Source: Incurvaria masculella (taxonomy: Eukaryota; Arthropoda; Insecta; Lepidoptera; Incurvariidae). From it: 64,000 bases of DNA. The first letter of the stretch is position 1. Each line of letters starts with the position of its first letter. Below the pieces are notes generated by a model that had not been told where the DNA came from, ran no database searches, and was given only the letters and a program-made list of their open reading frames with translations. Where the stretch lies: assembly GCA_946894095.1 (NCBI GenBank), contig OX335649.1:12790001-12854000 (forward strand), in the 5' to 3' direction. The translations under genes and the position numbers were made by a program. Below, piece by piece: positions 45,101-52,857 of the stretch.

Positions 45101-48100
45101 ATAAAAAAGTAATAAAAATTAAAGGGGGGCCCCATACAAAAATCCTGATTTTTTTTGTGTTAAATCTTGTGCGATGGTATGGAACCCTTCGTGTGCGAGT
45201 CCGACTCGCACTTGGCCGATTTTTCCACAGCAGGTACTTGCCTTGGTGGTAATTTGTATTTTAATAAAAAAAAAACCATTCATATGTACTAAGCAAATTT
45301 TGTCTATGATGTGAGCAAAGAAAAAAAAAACCATTTAAAAATTTATTTGCTCAATTTATCAAACATTTGTCAGCTTAAAACAAAAGTTTTACCGCAAACG
45401 GTTTTCAAGAATTTTATGGGCTCAATACACTGTAAACAGAAAACTTTTTAAACACCAAAGTTAGTGCATTTTCAGTTACTGAATAAGATGAAAAATGAAC
45501 ATGAAAAATGCAATTTAGTTTTAGTATCATACATAGAGTCTACAAACGCAGCATCTTATAAAACAAAGTAATTTACTCCGTGAATATACCTTACAGATTG
45601 ATTATTAGTAGTATAGATAATATAAACTATGAAATCAGAAGACAAAGCTCGGATGTAAGCCTCAAAAAATTACTCTCCCTATGCTTACAACATAATTAGG
45701 AAATCATTAGAAAACCATCGCTCCAATTCACTTGATTTTTTTTATCTAATATTACTCAACGATTATATGTATCTTCGTGTTTTTTTTTTTGACTTGTATG
45801 TAACACAGAAAAGCGGTGTTCAAATTGTTTTCTAACTATGTGAGTTTGTATCTGCAACATAACTTACGGGCCATTCTTAACCACGAAAATGGCACCGCCG
45901 ACATGGTATAAACCAGTGACACTGGTTGTGGAAAATTAACTGATCAATTCTATTTCACTAGGGGAAAGGAACCACAAATGCAATTTATGTTCAAAAACAT
46001 ATTGCACGATCCAGGGTCTTGAAAACCATATGAAGAAACACGGAGAGAGGAATTTCAAATGTGACAAATGTACTGCAACTTTCTACAATAAAGGCTTCCT
46101 TAAAAAGTTGGTAATATCCTTTTCAAATTAACATTAGTTTAATGGTGGTGCAAGGTTTATTTGGAAGAGAGAAATTGAATGTGACATATTTAACTTGATA
46201 ATACGACTCTATTTGCGAAATGTTGAAAGTAATTTAAAGTTAAATGGAAAACTAAGATTTGTTTCAATGAAATAGACTTTATCATTTCATTTAACATTTT
46301 AGTTTGAGATATTTATGTTCCATTAAATGTAGCTTTTAACTAAACATTAACAATTGTATGCAGAAGGCACCTGTCAAAACTTAGCACGAGATTAGCACCG
46401 GACTAACCATACAAAAACCGATTTAGCCCACTCTGAAAAAGCCTGTAATTGTTTTGAATTCTGAATCGAAGGAGTTAGCTATGATAACATATTAGGTAGG
46501 GGAAAAAGTTTCTTCGCATTTTTTAAGAAAATTCAAAACATTTTTTAATATGGTTTATTTACATTTAACTAAAGTATGTAGGTACCATTTTGTTCGATAA
46601 CGTTTTGCCATCTTGTAGGTAGGGACATGATCCCATTGCTATAGAAATATTGGGACTTCTGATCAATATACCGCGACAAGTGGTTTTGGCAGTCCTCTCG
46701 TGATGTTAACCTGACACTGCCTAAAGAATTCTGAAGAGACCTAAACAGGTGGAAATCTGAAGGTGCAAGGTCAGGACTATACGGCGGATGCATTAACACC
46801 TCCCAGCCAAACTCTCTTAGTTTTTGCTGAGTGGCTAAAGATGTGTGAGGTCTAGCGTTATCATGATGAAAAACCACACCCCTTCTGTTGATTAATTCCG
46901 GCCGCTTTCTCTCAACTTCTTGCTTTAATCTCATCAGTTGTTCGCAGTAGAGTTCAGAATCGATGGTCCTGCCTGGTGGTAACAGCTCATAATGAATCAT
47001 GCCCTTCCAATCCCACCACACACACAGCATCACCTTGTTGCGAGTTAACCCGGGTTTCGCCACAGTCTGTGAAGCTTGACTGGCCTTTGACCACGACCTT
47101 TTTCGCACGTTCTTGTCGTACGTGATCCACTTTTCATCACCAGTTATCAGCTTCTTCAAAAATGGTTCGGTTTCATTACGTCGTAATAAAGAATCACAAA
47201 TGAGTACACGGTTCATTAGGTTTCTTTCAGTGAGCTCGTGAGGTACCCAAATATCGAGCTTTTTTGTGTACCCAGTTTTTTTCAAATGCGCCAAAACTGT
47301 TTTGTGGTCAATTCCTAGTTCTTCAGCTACGTCGTAACTACTGATATGCCGATCTTGCTCCACTTTTTCAAAAATGGCATCCATTTTATCCGTAATAGGG
47401 CGACCAGAGCGACGTGCATCTTTGACATCAAAATTTCCGGATTGAAAACGCTTAAACCAAATTTGTGCTACTCTCACAGACACTGCACTAGGTCCATAAA
47501 CATCGCAAATTTTTTTCGCGGCTTGCGTTGCATTTTTACCTTTTTTGTAGTAAAATTTTAAAATGTATCGAATTTCTTCATTAGATTCACTCATTTTGAC
47601 AGTACGAAAAACAAATGAGAATCACACATTTTCCTAATTTGAATTTGGAAATATGTTCTTTAAAATTTAAACTTTCAATGATACCAAAACCAGCCAGATA
47701 CAAATAGTATAGGCAAAGAGATTTTATTACAAGTTCATACATACTATAATGCGAAAAGACTTTTTCCCCGACCTATTATTTATATACCAGTTGGAATCAA
47801 TAGGGATAGGTAAAAATTTCAACTATTAAATGTTTTGGGCCAGTTTGAATATTCATTTCGAAAATATTTCGCCATTCGCAATGACATTATTTTACTTTTC
47901 CGGAGGTTATTGGTTGAATTGCAGAGGATGGGTAGACTATGTTTTCCAGCCAGCAAAAAAAAATTTAAACAATATGCTAAAAGAATTAAAGTTGACAAGT
48001 ACCTAACAATTTATTTTACTAGTCATACTATTGTATCAAGTTATTTTTTTTTGCATGAGCTCAAACAACAATATCGTCAAGAATCTGCTTCATTTCATGG

Positions 48101-51014
48101 CAATTTAGACTGATAAACCTGGTTTTCACCAAGTGCTGATTTATTTTAATCGACACTTAAAGGCCCTATATTACTAAAGTGCTTTATCTTGCACTGGTAT
48201 TGATTGCAAGCTGCTAAGAAAGGTCCTTTAAACTGAGGATTAAGCAAATCAGTACTTGGTGAAAGAGATGCTTAATTTTTTTTTTCAATTTTGTTTCAGT
48301 CATATGAAATGTCATCAGGATTCCAAAGATTTCGTTTGTAATATCTGCTCCAAAGCATTCAAACGGGTGAGCAAATTATTTTTTTTTGGATGTGTAAATA
48401 AATCTTGATTCATGGCATACAAATAAGATGCTAGGATGCCCTATACACCTCTAAAATCGTGTCCTACGATTTTTCCAAAACTCCTCCAAACAAACATTTC
48501 AGCATACTTATTAGTATGAAATTTTTTAAAGATAAAGATTTCATTTTAGCTGAATTATTTACTATCTTCAAAATGTGTTTTTTTGTTCATAGCACGAGTT
48601 GTACTAGTACTAGTAAAATGTCTGATAAAACCAAAAAAGTAAATTAAACCATTGCTCCATCAATTAGAGAGTAGATGTAGAATATTCCACCGAGAGCTGA
48701 TTTATGACATAAATGCTCCGAGTAGTAAGGATAGTTTACTCATATATTTTTTGGGATTTGGACGTCGATTCTTCCCTGTAATAAGCGGCTGATGCAAATC
48801 CCGATATACCTTACCCATTATATTTATTTAAGCGGGTCTTACGTGAACAATTGGCAATTGCCTTACCACAGTTATTTTCCTTGGTCCTAGTGGCCGTCGT
48901 TTCGAACTGTCCCGTGCAGTTAATCTTCAAGGCGAGTGCCTTGAAAATGAACTGCACGGGACAGTTTGAAACGTCGGCCGGCCACAAGGACCGAGGAAAA
49001 TAAATGTGGCAAGTCAATATTTCAGACAATAATTTTAAAGAAATATTCGAATGAAATAAATGCCTTTTTTAAACCCGCCGTCTCTTCAGTCTCTTCCAAA
49101 ATAGATTTTTTCAACTAAAATTGTTCACTTAAGTAGATATAAAAACATACCCAGCGGTAATTCATCGGATGTTGGAAAATGATAATCGATTAGTTTCGGC
49201 TTCGTAAAGAGTCAATCCTCTCGCACGTAATACTAATCGTTCAGTATCTATTAGGAGCTTTAAACATTTTTTTTTGTAACAATATAAATGCGACGAAACG
49301 ATGCGCAGCAAGTGACGCAACGTATCATCCATACTGCTAGCAAATTATAAAAAAATACATCTAACATTATATAAATATATAAAATTAAATTTTGTACCTG
49401 CTGCACTCGAAAAATTGATCTAGGGTGTCAATTTTCACAAAATTTATAAGTCAAAGCCAAACTTTCGGCCTGTTAGCCATCCATGTTATGACTTTGACCT
49501 TTGGGACACCCCCTGTATTAAAGTCATCCATATATACCACACAAATACCGTTATGATATTAGCCCAATACACCACATTCTCGAAGGAATTAGGTGATATT
49601 TTGGAGTGTGCGTGACTGCACTCAAGCAAACTTGAAGGACAACTGGCGAACCAGAAACACAGGCACTGAGTGACAGAGACGACACTGCAAAGCCGAAACT
49701 AGACGATTATCTCTTTCCAACGTCCAATGTGGAATACTTACCGCTGTACCCAGTAAGCTTGCACAGCAGCTTGGTGCTGATTTCTCTTCAATAGGGTATA
49801 ATTATATTGTTAGGTATAATTTGACAATAACACAAAACTATTTTATATACCTAATTATTTGCATGTAGTGTTTGGTAAATGTCAATAGAAATCTATTAAT
49901 TTGAACAGAAAAGAACGCTGCTCCGGCACGTATTCCATCACAACTTCGCCAACAAGATGATTAAGTGCGAACTCTGCACCATGTCCTTCTTCGAGATGGC
50001 CTACCTCCGTCACCACATGCGTGTACATACTGGGGAAAGACCCTTTAAGTGCGAGGTATTTCATCTGACAATGTGTTCGGTTCTCTATTACACATATCAC
50101 ACACGGGGAACTGGGTATTCATGGCAACCTGCTAAGATGGATTTTTGCCCATGTTGGGAACTCCGGAATCAGTGAGTGCATGTAGCCTTCCATGTACAAT
50201 TCTATAGGCGATTCATAAAATATATTCCGTCCGTTCAGTTTTATTCCCATCGTGTGGTCCAGGCCTTATTCATATTTATAGACTTATTTACACAATTATC
50301 ATCCATAGACAGTACACTGCACTCGGATTTGTCATATTTTAACATTGGCCAGTTCAGAAAAACAAAACACAGCTGGAAATAAACTCCGCTGTTTTTTTTT
50401 TCAACGTCCACTTAGTATAAATTTACAAGTGAATATGCATTACACAAAGCACCTGGTGCAGGTCAAATCTAGAAATATCCTTTAACGGCGTGATAAGAGC
50501 CAATTGCGTTTGGTTTGATAAGGGCGTAAGTAAAACAACATTAAATGTAACCCCAATAAATTTCGAAAATAAAAAAAGTGTATATGTAGATTGATGTTGA
50601 TCCAAAATAAGTTGTAGTTAGTTTTAAAAATAATTAAATATGGTTTCACTTACTGAATGCAATCTGCCCGTGTTATCATGCCCTTAAATGTATGTCTGTT
50701 TTGTGTATTGTTTCCTTCCTACATATCGTATATTATTTTGTTGCCAGCTATGCTCGCAGCCGTACAGCTACGGGCGCGACTTCCTTCGGCACTGTCTCAA
50801 GAAACACGGTTGCCGCTTCAAGGGGAGCGAGGTTCGAGTGATGACGGAGGAAGTATTGCAGCGGTACCGCGCGCGCGCGCGGGAGGAACAGGAGCAACAG
50901 CGCAGCGCCGAAGCTGTGGACTCCATACTGCCGCCGACTGTCACGGTGGACCCTGTCGCCATCGCCCGCCACCAGTTGGACCTGGAACTCAAGATAAAAA
51001 GCGACGAGTTTTGA
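30023..51014 (+). CDS. Gene B: ZAD/C2H2 zinc-finger protein, complete, 523 aa
   Basis: Tandem paralogue of gene A and a probable nuclear transcription factor. Nine exons in phase: 30023-30136, 34964-35055, 42438-42768, 42918-43044, 44327-44608, 45962-46106, 48300-48366, 49909-50055 and 50748-51014 (TGA stop). The ZAD carries four Cys at about residues 3, 6, 50 and 53 (CRAC ... ICALC), which fits the family's Cx2C-x(40-50)-Cx2C zinc site used for dimerisation. An acidic linker and a Lys-rich patch (KHKKKK) follow, then six C2H2 fingers from about residue 297 to 457, the first with a shortened x9 spacer. The Arg/Glu/Gln-rich tail is almost the same as in gene A. Five internal exons match gene A in length (92, 127, 145, 67 and 147 nt). 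Intron 2 holds a 6.2-kb Gypsy and intron 6 a mariner. The exon 1 donor could also be six bases earlier (AAT|GTAAAG), which keeps the phase. Confidence 0.9.
30137..31117. other. Gene B intron 1, start
   Basis: No gene or clear repeat before the foldback element at 31118. 34163-34963 at the other end of the intron is likewise empty. Confidence 0.45.
31118..31919. mobile_element. Foldback element, copy 2, split by a SINE
   Basis: Ends TTGTCACCTAAACTGGCG and CGCCAGTTTAGGTGACAA. The SINE at 31199-31610 interrupts it. In gene B intron 1. Confidence 0.72.
31199..31610 (-). mobile_element. tRNA-derived SINE, second full copy
   Basis: Same head-to-tail structure as 28572-28979, with A box, B box (31549-31559) and A tail. 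Flanked by the imperfect duplication TTCAAATGTA / TTCAAAAGTA. Confidence 0.82.
32157..32573 (-). pseudogene. Reverse transcriptase N-terminal fragment
   Basis: Fingers/palm start of Gypsy RT (FVSNLVIIEKKDKSLRLC, then SVLDLTDGFYNIKL) covering the first catalytic Asp block only. The frame then runs into the 3' LTR fragment, so the YxDD box and the rest of pol are gone. Confidence 0.75.
32591..32950 (-). pseudogene. Retroviral-type protease fragment, catalytic Asp replaced
   Basis: The family's DTGA active-site motif reads CNTGAQVNIL here, with Asn at the catalytic position, and ILGLDTL follows at the usual spacing. Proteolysis is not expected. It belongs to the deleted Gypsy and precedes the RT fragment. 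Confidence 0.72.
33589..33894 (-). pseudogene. Gag fragment of the deleted Gypsy
   Basis: Frame of 101 residues starting just inside the primer-binding site; IDFRPPQPLRLEDIEHLYTQW resembles the start of arthropod Gypsy Gag proteins. It is broken from the downstream zinc-knuckle frame (32996-33373; NCPVFGKKCYKCQKRNHF, CCHC type) by frameshift or stop. Confidence 0.7.
34047..34162. repeat. Inverted repeat (GTCCGACATTTTGTCCACCAC)
   Basis: TTCTGTCCGACATTTTGTCC pairs with GGACGAAACGTCGGAAAGAAG about 60 bp away. Beside the deleted Gypsy. Confidence 0.6.
35300..35596 (+). pseudogene. CR1-like LINE, last part of RT ORF
   Basis: The frame reads LLLGIPGHNSSYFTNSFTV, VPHLWNLLPLEIG, then SSQLFKKLL and a stop, the typical end of CR1-like RT proteins. 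5'-truncated; upstream part carries stops. Gene B intron 2, before the Gypsy. Confidence 0.62.
35851..37038 (-). repeat. Gypsy 3' LTR, split by a LINE fragment
   Basis: Same sequence as the 5' LTR in two blocks, 35851-36084 and 36741-37038. The interruption is bounded by the duplicated 12-mer CTGCCGCCCTCA. Confidence 0.88.
36085..36728 (-). mobile_element. 5'-truncated Jockey-like LINE inserted in the Gypsy LTR
   Basis: Starts with a T run on plus (poly(A) on minus) and encodes the tail of an RT ORF on minus (NLHRDLGLPTV) plus a GC-rich 3' part. Bounded by the 12-bp duplication CTGCCGCCCTCA (36073-36084 and 36729-36740), the mark of target-primed insertion. A related piece lies at 26272-26930. 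Confidence 0.85.
37039..37053 (-). promoter_or_regulatory. Gypsy polypurine tract
   Basis: Minus strand reads TAAGGAGGAGGCAG directly before the 3' LTR, where plus-strand DNA synthesis is primed. Confidence 0.6.
37050..38852 (-). CDS. Gypsy RNase H-integrase, 600 aa
   Basis: Continues the pol frame after the internal TGA; the first Met shown is internal. RNase H (VDTDASNTGIGGVL; RRELLAVV; RTDHAALKWLL) occupies about 1-130. The integrase zinc-binding HHCC region follows (about 245-295), then the catalytic core with Asp in ALDVAGPF, Asp in HTDQGRNF and Glu in MVERFNQTL, the DDE triad. The C-terminal part (WEGPYRVV) is the chromo-like/GPY region. Apart from the stop between the two frames there is no visible damage. 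Confidence 0.9.
   Translation of the reverse strand: MGYPEADKEFIVDTDASNTGIGGVLSQRHGDKEIVIGYFSKSLSKPERNYCVTRRELLAVVKTLQHFNKYLLGRRFRLRTDHAALKWLLQFKNPEGQVARWLEQLQEYQFDTEHRSGKTHGNADALSRRPCPEECKHCIREEIKETVHLKAIRTDNISEEWSNENMKLAQEGDDDLMPIIHWKRAGETKPEWRDISAMSTATKSYWAQWSSLVLHDGILYRKWETPNGKDTSLQLVIPRSKIKEVLQCLHDGTSGGHLGIKRTLLKIRQRFYWINCRDDVEDWCRKCTICSAVKGPHTRSKGTLKLYNVGAPWERIALDVAGPFPPTNDGNRYFMVVMDYFTKWPEVFAIPNQEAITVAQKLVHEVFCRYGVPLEIHTDQGRNFESRVFQETCRIMGIHKTRTTPYHPQSDGMVERFNQTLERHLAKLVEDHQKDWDQYIPLFLLSYRTAVHESVDETPAYINFGHELRLPADLLTGIPPEASHCVTEYVSDLRGKMDTVYKRVREAGLRASERMKTRYDRKANGNVFEEGSLVWLHNPLRKKGKSPKLQPKWEGPYRVVTKINDVTYRIRRNDRCREKIVHVDRLARYHGDNYARDEHN
38913..41498 (-). CDS. Gypsy gag-protease-reverse transcriptase, 861 aa
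   Basis: Begins 27 bp inside the 5' LTR. The N-terminal Gag has a Gln/Glu/Arg repeat (about 55-97, coiled-coil-like), a capsid-like region, and a CCHC zinc knuckle (CYKCNELGHLRTNC, about 353). The aspartic protease follows (LDTGASRTIV, about 427; ILGLDFM). The reverse transcriptase has the YLDDIIIL catalytic box (about 760). The frame closes at a TGA (38913-38915) just after the RT, with homology continuing in the same frame beyond it. Needed for Gag particles and cDNA synthesis. Confidence 0.9.
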   Translation of the reverse strand: MPITPREDQEGVRTRSQTAADTTPAEDAGASGTQEFESQQLMTQTPALDLNALMTFMQEQARRQEEQMQEQARRQEEQARRQEEQAQEHARRQEEQQQVLMWAVRESNAKIKEKLDEVNSKIEEQDQTLGRHEERLNGLESKISEEMEKIKTCGVTVSSSATAGARFKVPPFDGLTSWAAYKLQFESVVIANGWNENQARTALTLGLRDKALHVLEALGPRITYDGLLEALESRFGDKHLEHVYRAQLRDRVQRASEGLQQWALEIEKLVRKAHQSSSNSSLEDYLVQAFVDGIRDIEVRAAVRLSHHATLKDALAHALEVEAVRSDPRAHRIREVVTSETRSPARRKFTPRCYKCNELGHLRTNCPKNQTERPDAANEDEKARTGGRMLAGKIEAPKVTISQACTGNSLLVEGQVNGIQCNLTLDTGASRTIVKSKTFGRVIWNRRQYFNGCRLQTATGQHIPVYGEIEVTIKIGCKTYRHTAVLADIIDDCILGLDFMRTNNCKIDVANGVLICGKEEVSWLRKCDEISSDKLDTGRSKVSTLLEESRRDLTVDDFKKATNLLMRYSDIFSSHDGDIGRTSMVKHRIDTGDALPIRQRPRRVPVAKEEEVQRMIADMQKNNVIETSSSPWCSPVVLVKKKDGSTRFCVDYRRLNDVTKKDSYPIPRIDDTLDTLSGMKWFTTLDLKSGYWQVEIDNKDKEKTAFTTGHGLWQFKVMPFGLCNAPATFERLMERVLFGLIGEACLVYLDDIIILGRTFDEHIKNLENVLSKIRQANLKLSGKKCSFFKRQVSYLGHVISGNGIQTDPKKIEAVQEWPIPKDKTEVRAFLGLCSYYRRFVRNFSEFAKPLHRLTEDKRQFN
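41506..41522 (-). promoter_or_regulatory. Gypsy primer-binding site
   Basis: Minus strand reads TGGTGTCAGAAGCGGGG two bases inside the 5' LTR edge, starting with the TGG expected of a complement to a tRNA 3' CCA end. The tRNA was not identified. Confidence 0.65.
41525..42056 (-). repeat. Gypsy 5' LTR
   Basis: Starts TGTTACG and ends GTAACA on either strand. A TATA-like TTTTATATCGG occurs inside. It matches the outer parts of 35851-37038. Confidence 0.88.
43459..43696. mobile_element. Foldback MITE (GGGGGCCATTCAG)
   Basis: Inverted ends CTGGGGGCCATTCAG and CTGAATGGGCCCCCTG; inner GAGTGAGTTCGA is also inverted. Gene B intron 4. Confidence 0.68.
43925..44098 (+). repeat. LINE 3' UTR with (TCAA)n tail
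   Basis: GGTCGGCTGGAAGAAATCTC, GATAAGCCCGCCTTTGCGC, GTAATAAAGAATTTTCAATC, then TCAA repeats. This is the 3' end of a common insect LINE. Gene B intron 4. Confidence 0.65.
44932..45220 (-). repeat. GGAC-tract interspersed repeat, copy 4
   Basis: Reverse orientation, in gene B intron 5; ends GAGTCCGACTCGCACTTGGC. Confidence 0.8.
45221..45961. other. Gene B intron 5, remainder
   Basis: AT-rich; a CATAACTTACGGGCCATTC scrap of the second TTAA MITE family near 45860. Confidence 0.45.
46495..47773. mobile_element. Mariner element with terminal inverted repeats
   Basis: Ends are inverted repeats of about 28 bp (GGTAGGGGAAAAAGTTTCTT on the left, its near-complement GGTCGGGGAAAAAGTCTTTT on the right), each flanked by a TA target dinucleotide. 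Length is 1.28 kb, normal for mariner. It lies in gene B intron 6 and carries one uninterrupted transposase gene on the minus strand. Confidence 0.92.
46569..47594 (-). CDS. Mariner transposase, 341 aa, intact
   Basis: Cut-and-paste DNA transposase of the IS630/Tc1/mariner superfamily. The N-terminal part (1-110) is a paired helix-turn-helix DNA-binding region. The catalytic triad is in place: Asp in ITGDEKW, Asp in HHDNARPH, and Asp in SPDLAPSDF exactly 34 residues later, the D,D34D signature of mariner proper. The WVPHEL linker motif is also there (IWVPHELTE). Length is normal (about 345) with no stops or frameshifts, so the copy may be recent and could encode active enzyme; activity is inference. 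Confidence 0.93.
   Translation of the reverse strand: MSESNEEIRYILKFYYKKGKNATQAAKKICDVYGPSAVSVRVAQIWFKRFQSGNFDVKDARRSGRPITDKMDAIFEKVEQDRHISSYDVAEELGIDHKTVLAHLKKTGYTKKLDIWVPHELTERNLMNRVLICDSLLRRNETEPFLKKLITGDEKWITYDKNVRKRSWSKASQASQTVAKPGLTRNKVMLCVWWDWKGMIHYELLPPGRTIDSELYCEQLMRLKQEVERKRPELINRRGVVFHHDNARPHTSLATQQKLREFGWEVLMHPPYSPDLAPSDFHLFRSLQNSLGSVRLTSREDCQNHLSRYIDQKSQYFYSNGIMSLPTRWQNVIEQNGTYIL
48118..48265. repeat. Small foldback element near a gene B exon
   Basis: TTTTCACCAAGTGCTGATTT pairs with AAATCAGTACTTGGTGAAAG. Ends 35 bp before gene B exon 7. Confidence 0.55.
48868..49008. repeat. Long hairpin (TTTCGAACTGTCCCGTGCAG)
   Basis: About 65-bp arms pair almost perfectly: TTATTTTCCTTGGTCC...AACTGTCCCGTGCAGTT with AACTGCACGGGACAGTTT...GGACCGAGGAAAATAA; loop only a few bases around 48937. 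Gene B intron 7. Confidence 0.7.
49009..49908. other. Gene B intron 7, remainder
   Basis: A SINE-tail scrap at 49535-49595; otherwise nothing recognised. The next intron (50056-50747) is also without features. Confidence 0.45.
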
Positions 51015-51146
51015 TAGGATTTTTTGTTTTATCGTTGAGTAATCCACATCGAAACGAAATGTTTTAAACTCGCGATTTTTTTTTATTTTCGGTCCTCATA
51101 ACTAAGAAACACAATGGCAATGGTGATCAAGCATCTAGTTCGATTA

Positions 51147-51152
51147 AATAAA
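51147..51152 (+). terminator. Possible poly(A) signal of gene B, inside a MITE remnant
   Basis: AATAAA lies about 133 nt after the gene B stop, within sequence (51020-51200) that matches the 3' half of the TTAA MITE family seen at 1623-2158 and 51693-52242. If used, the transposon supplies the gene's 3' end. Confidence 0.4.
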
Positions 51153-51692
51153 GCTGTTTTGAGTATAATTTTGGATCTATTATAAGAGAAATGCGCATGA
51201 TACATCAGTAGGGATCGAATTCGTAAGCGAACTCACTCGAGGGTGCTACTGCCATTGTAGGTAAAAGTGGCTACGCCGTCCCCATACATACGATACATAC
51301 GGTTGCGACTCCCGTCCTAAACCTGTCCTGTGATGAATAACACTATAATTATTGACTTGCGCATTGAGTAATGTTGCTGCAGAAACAAGCTCAGAAAAAT
51401 TTGGGGTACCGACTTACAAAAATTGAATGCGCGGAAATAGTTAGAACTTTTAAGTATTGTTTATCTTTCTAACTTAGGTATTCTTTCCATTCTGCAAGTG
51501 CAGAGGGTATTAATTATTTATGAAAAAAAATTGATGTAACACAATTGATTTGGATCAGCAAAAGATTTTTAGCAGGGCCTAATTGTACTTTTAACACATT
51601 TAAAAAAGGAAAAGGTTCTTAAAGGGCTTATGTATATTTTTAAATAGTGAATCACAACTGTTTAACTGTTTGGGTGTTTTCAATGTGAACCT

Positions 51693-52242
51693 TTAAGGTG
51701 GCCCAACCCGGCGGGACTAACTCATTCGTGGGCACGGTACAAAACCGTGCTGTTGCGTTCTGGGACATTCTCTGTTTCAAAGAATAAGACAGGCTCCGTG
51801 ATGAGGAAGATGCAACATGTCCACAAAAATGACAATGTGCATAGTGTATGATTTCATAAGATTTACGAAAATTTTAATTACAAAACGACTTATAGCTAAA
51901 AGTAAACCACGACAGCTGTGGTCAAAAATCCAACAAAAACCAAATAGATTATAAATCTTGATTAAATAAGCGATGTCTGATGACTAATCTTTTTAAGATG
52001 TTCTTACTTTATCATTGCGAAATCCACCTTCAAAGTTATTGTGTAAAACGTGCGAAAAATTCGAACTTTCGGACCTTATAACTTAGAAACCAAACACAAT
52101 TTTACAATGCCAACGGCCATCAGACATCTAGTTCGATCAAATAAAGCTATTTTTAACAATATTTGGGATCTCTGACAAGAAATATGAGCGTGATCTTCTT
52201 TCCCCGTTTGTATGGGGAGTTGAGCGGGATGGGCCACCTTAA
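51693..52242. mobile_element. TTAA MITE, copy 5
   Basis: TTAAGGTGGCCCAACCCG start and GGGATGGGCCACCTTAA end, between gene B and the Trunk-like gene. A 5'-truncated relative at about 51020-51200 directly follows the gene B stop codon. Confidence 0.78.
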
Positions 52243-52791
52243 GTTGGGTAAGCAATGCAGACATAGCTTGGAAAAAACACCACTATGTTATTATGAATAA
52301 TCTTTACTGATCCAAACCACAGCAAAAATCAAATCTACAACAAAAAAATCATCCGTGTGGTTTGGACCCACGATATTTTTTGCATAAAACCCAAAACTAA
52401 TAATTTCCAAACTATGTTTTAATGGAAGTGTAATTTTTACATTCTTACGGGCCCACCTTAAGGAATAACGATGTGACGCTACCAGTATGACAAATCAGTT
52501 ATGATAAAGGAATCATGTGGAGTGGAGGTGTGTTTATCGATTTTCGGGTGATAAAAGACTTGCTGAATATCATAAAATAAATATTCTCCGATTATAGTTC
52601 TCTTTATTCTTTTGTCACTAATGCTCCCCTGTAACATTATAATGTGACTGGTCCAGTGTATCAATTGACATCTCAGCCCACCTTACCTATTACCCTTTCC
52701 TGAAATATCCACAAGTAACTCGACACTGTAGCCTCTAATGGTTCCTTTGTTACCCCTCGAGCATACTGTCAATCATGGGATACTATTTGGG

Positions 52792-52800
52792 TATATAAAA
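52792..52800 (+). promoter_or_regulatory. TATA box of the Trunk-like gene
   Basis: TATATAAAA stands about 30 bp upstream of an initiator-like TCATTC (around 52822), which is some 35 bp before the ATG at 52858. This is textbook spacing for a TATA-driven, tightly regulated insect gene. The transcription start is inferred. Confidence 0.7.
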
Positions 52801-52857
52801 CAAGCTCTTTCGCTGAGAAGACTCATTCTAGGAAAAGATCAGGAATAGGCGACCGTC

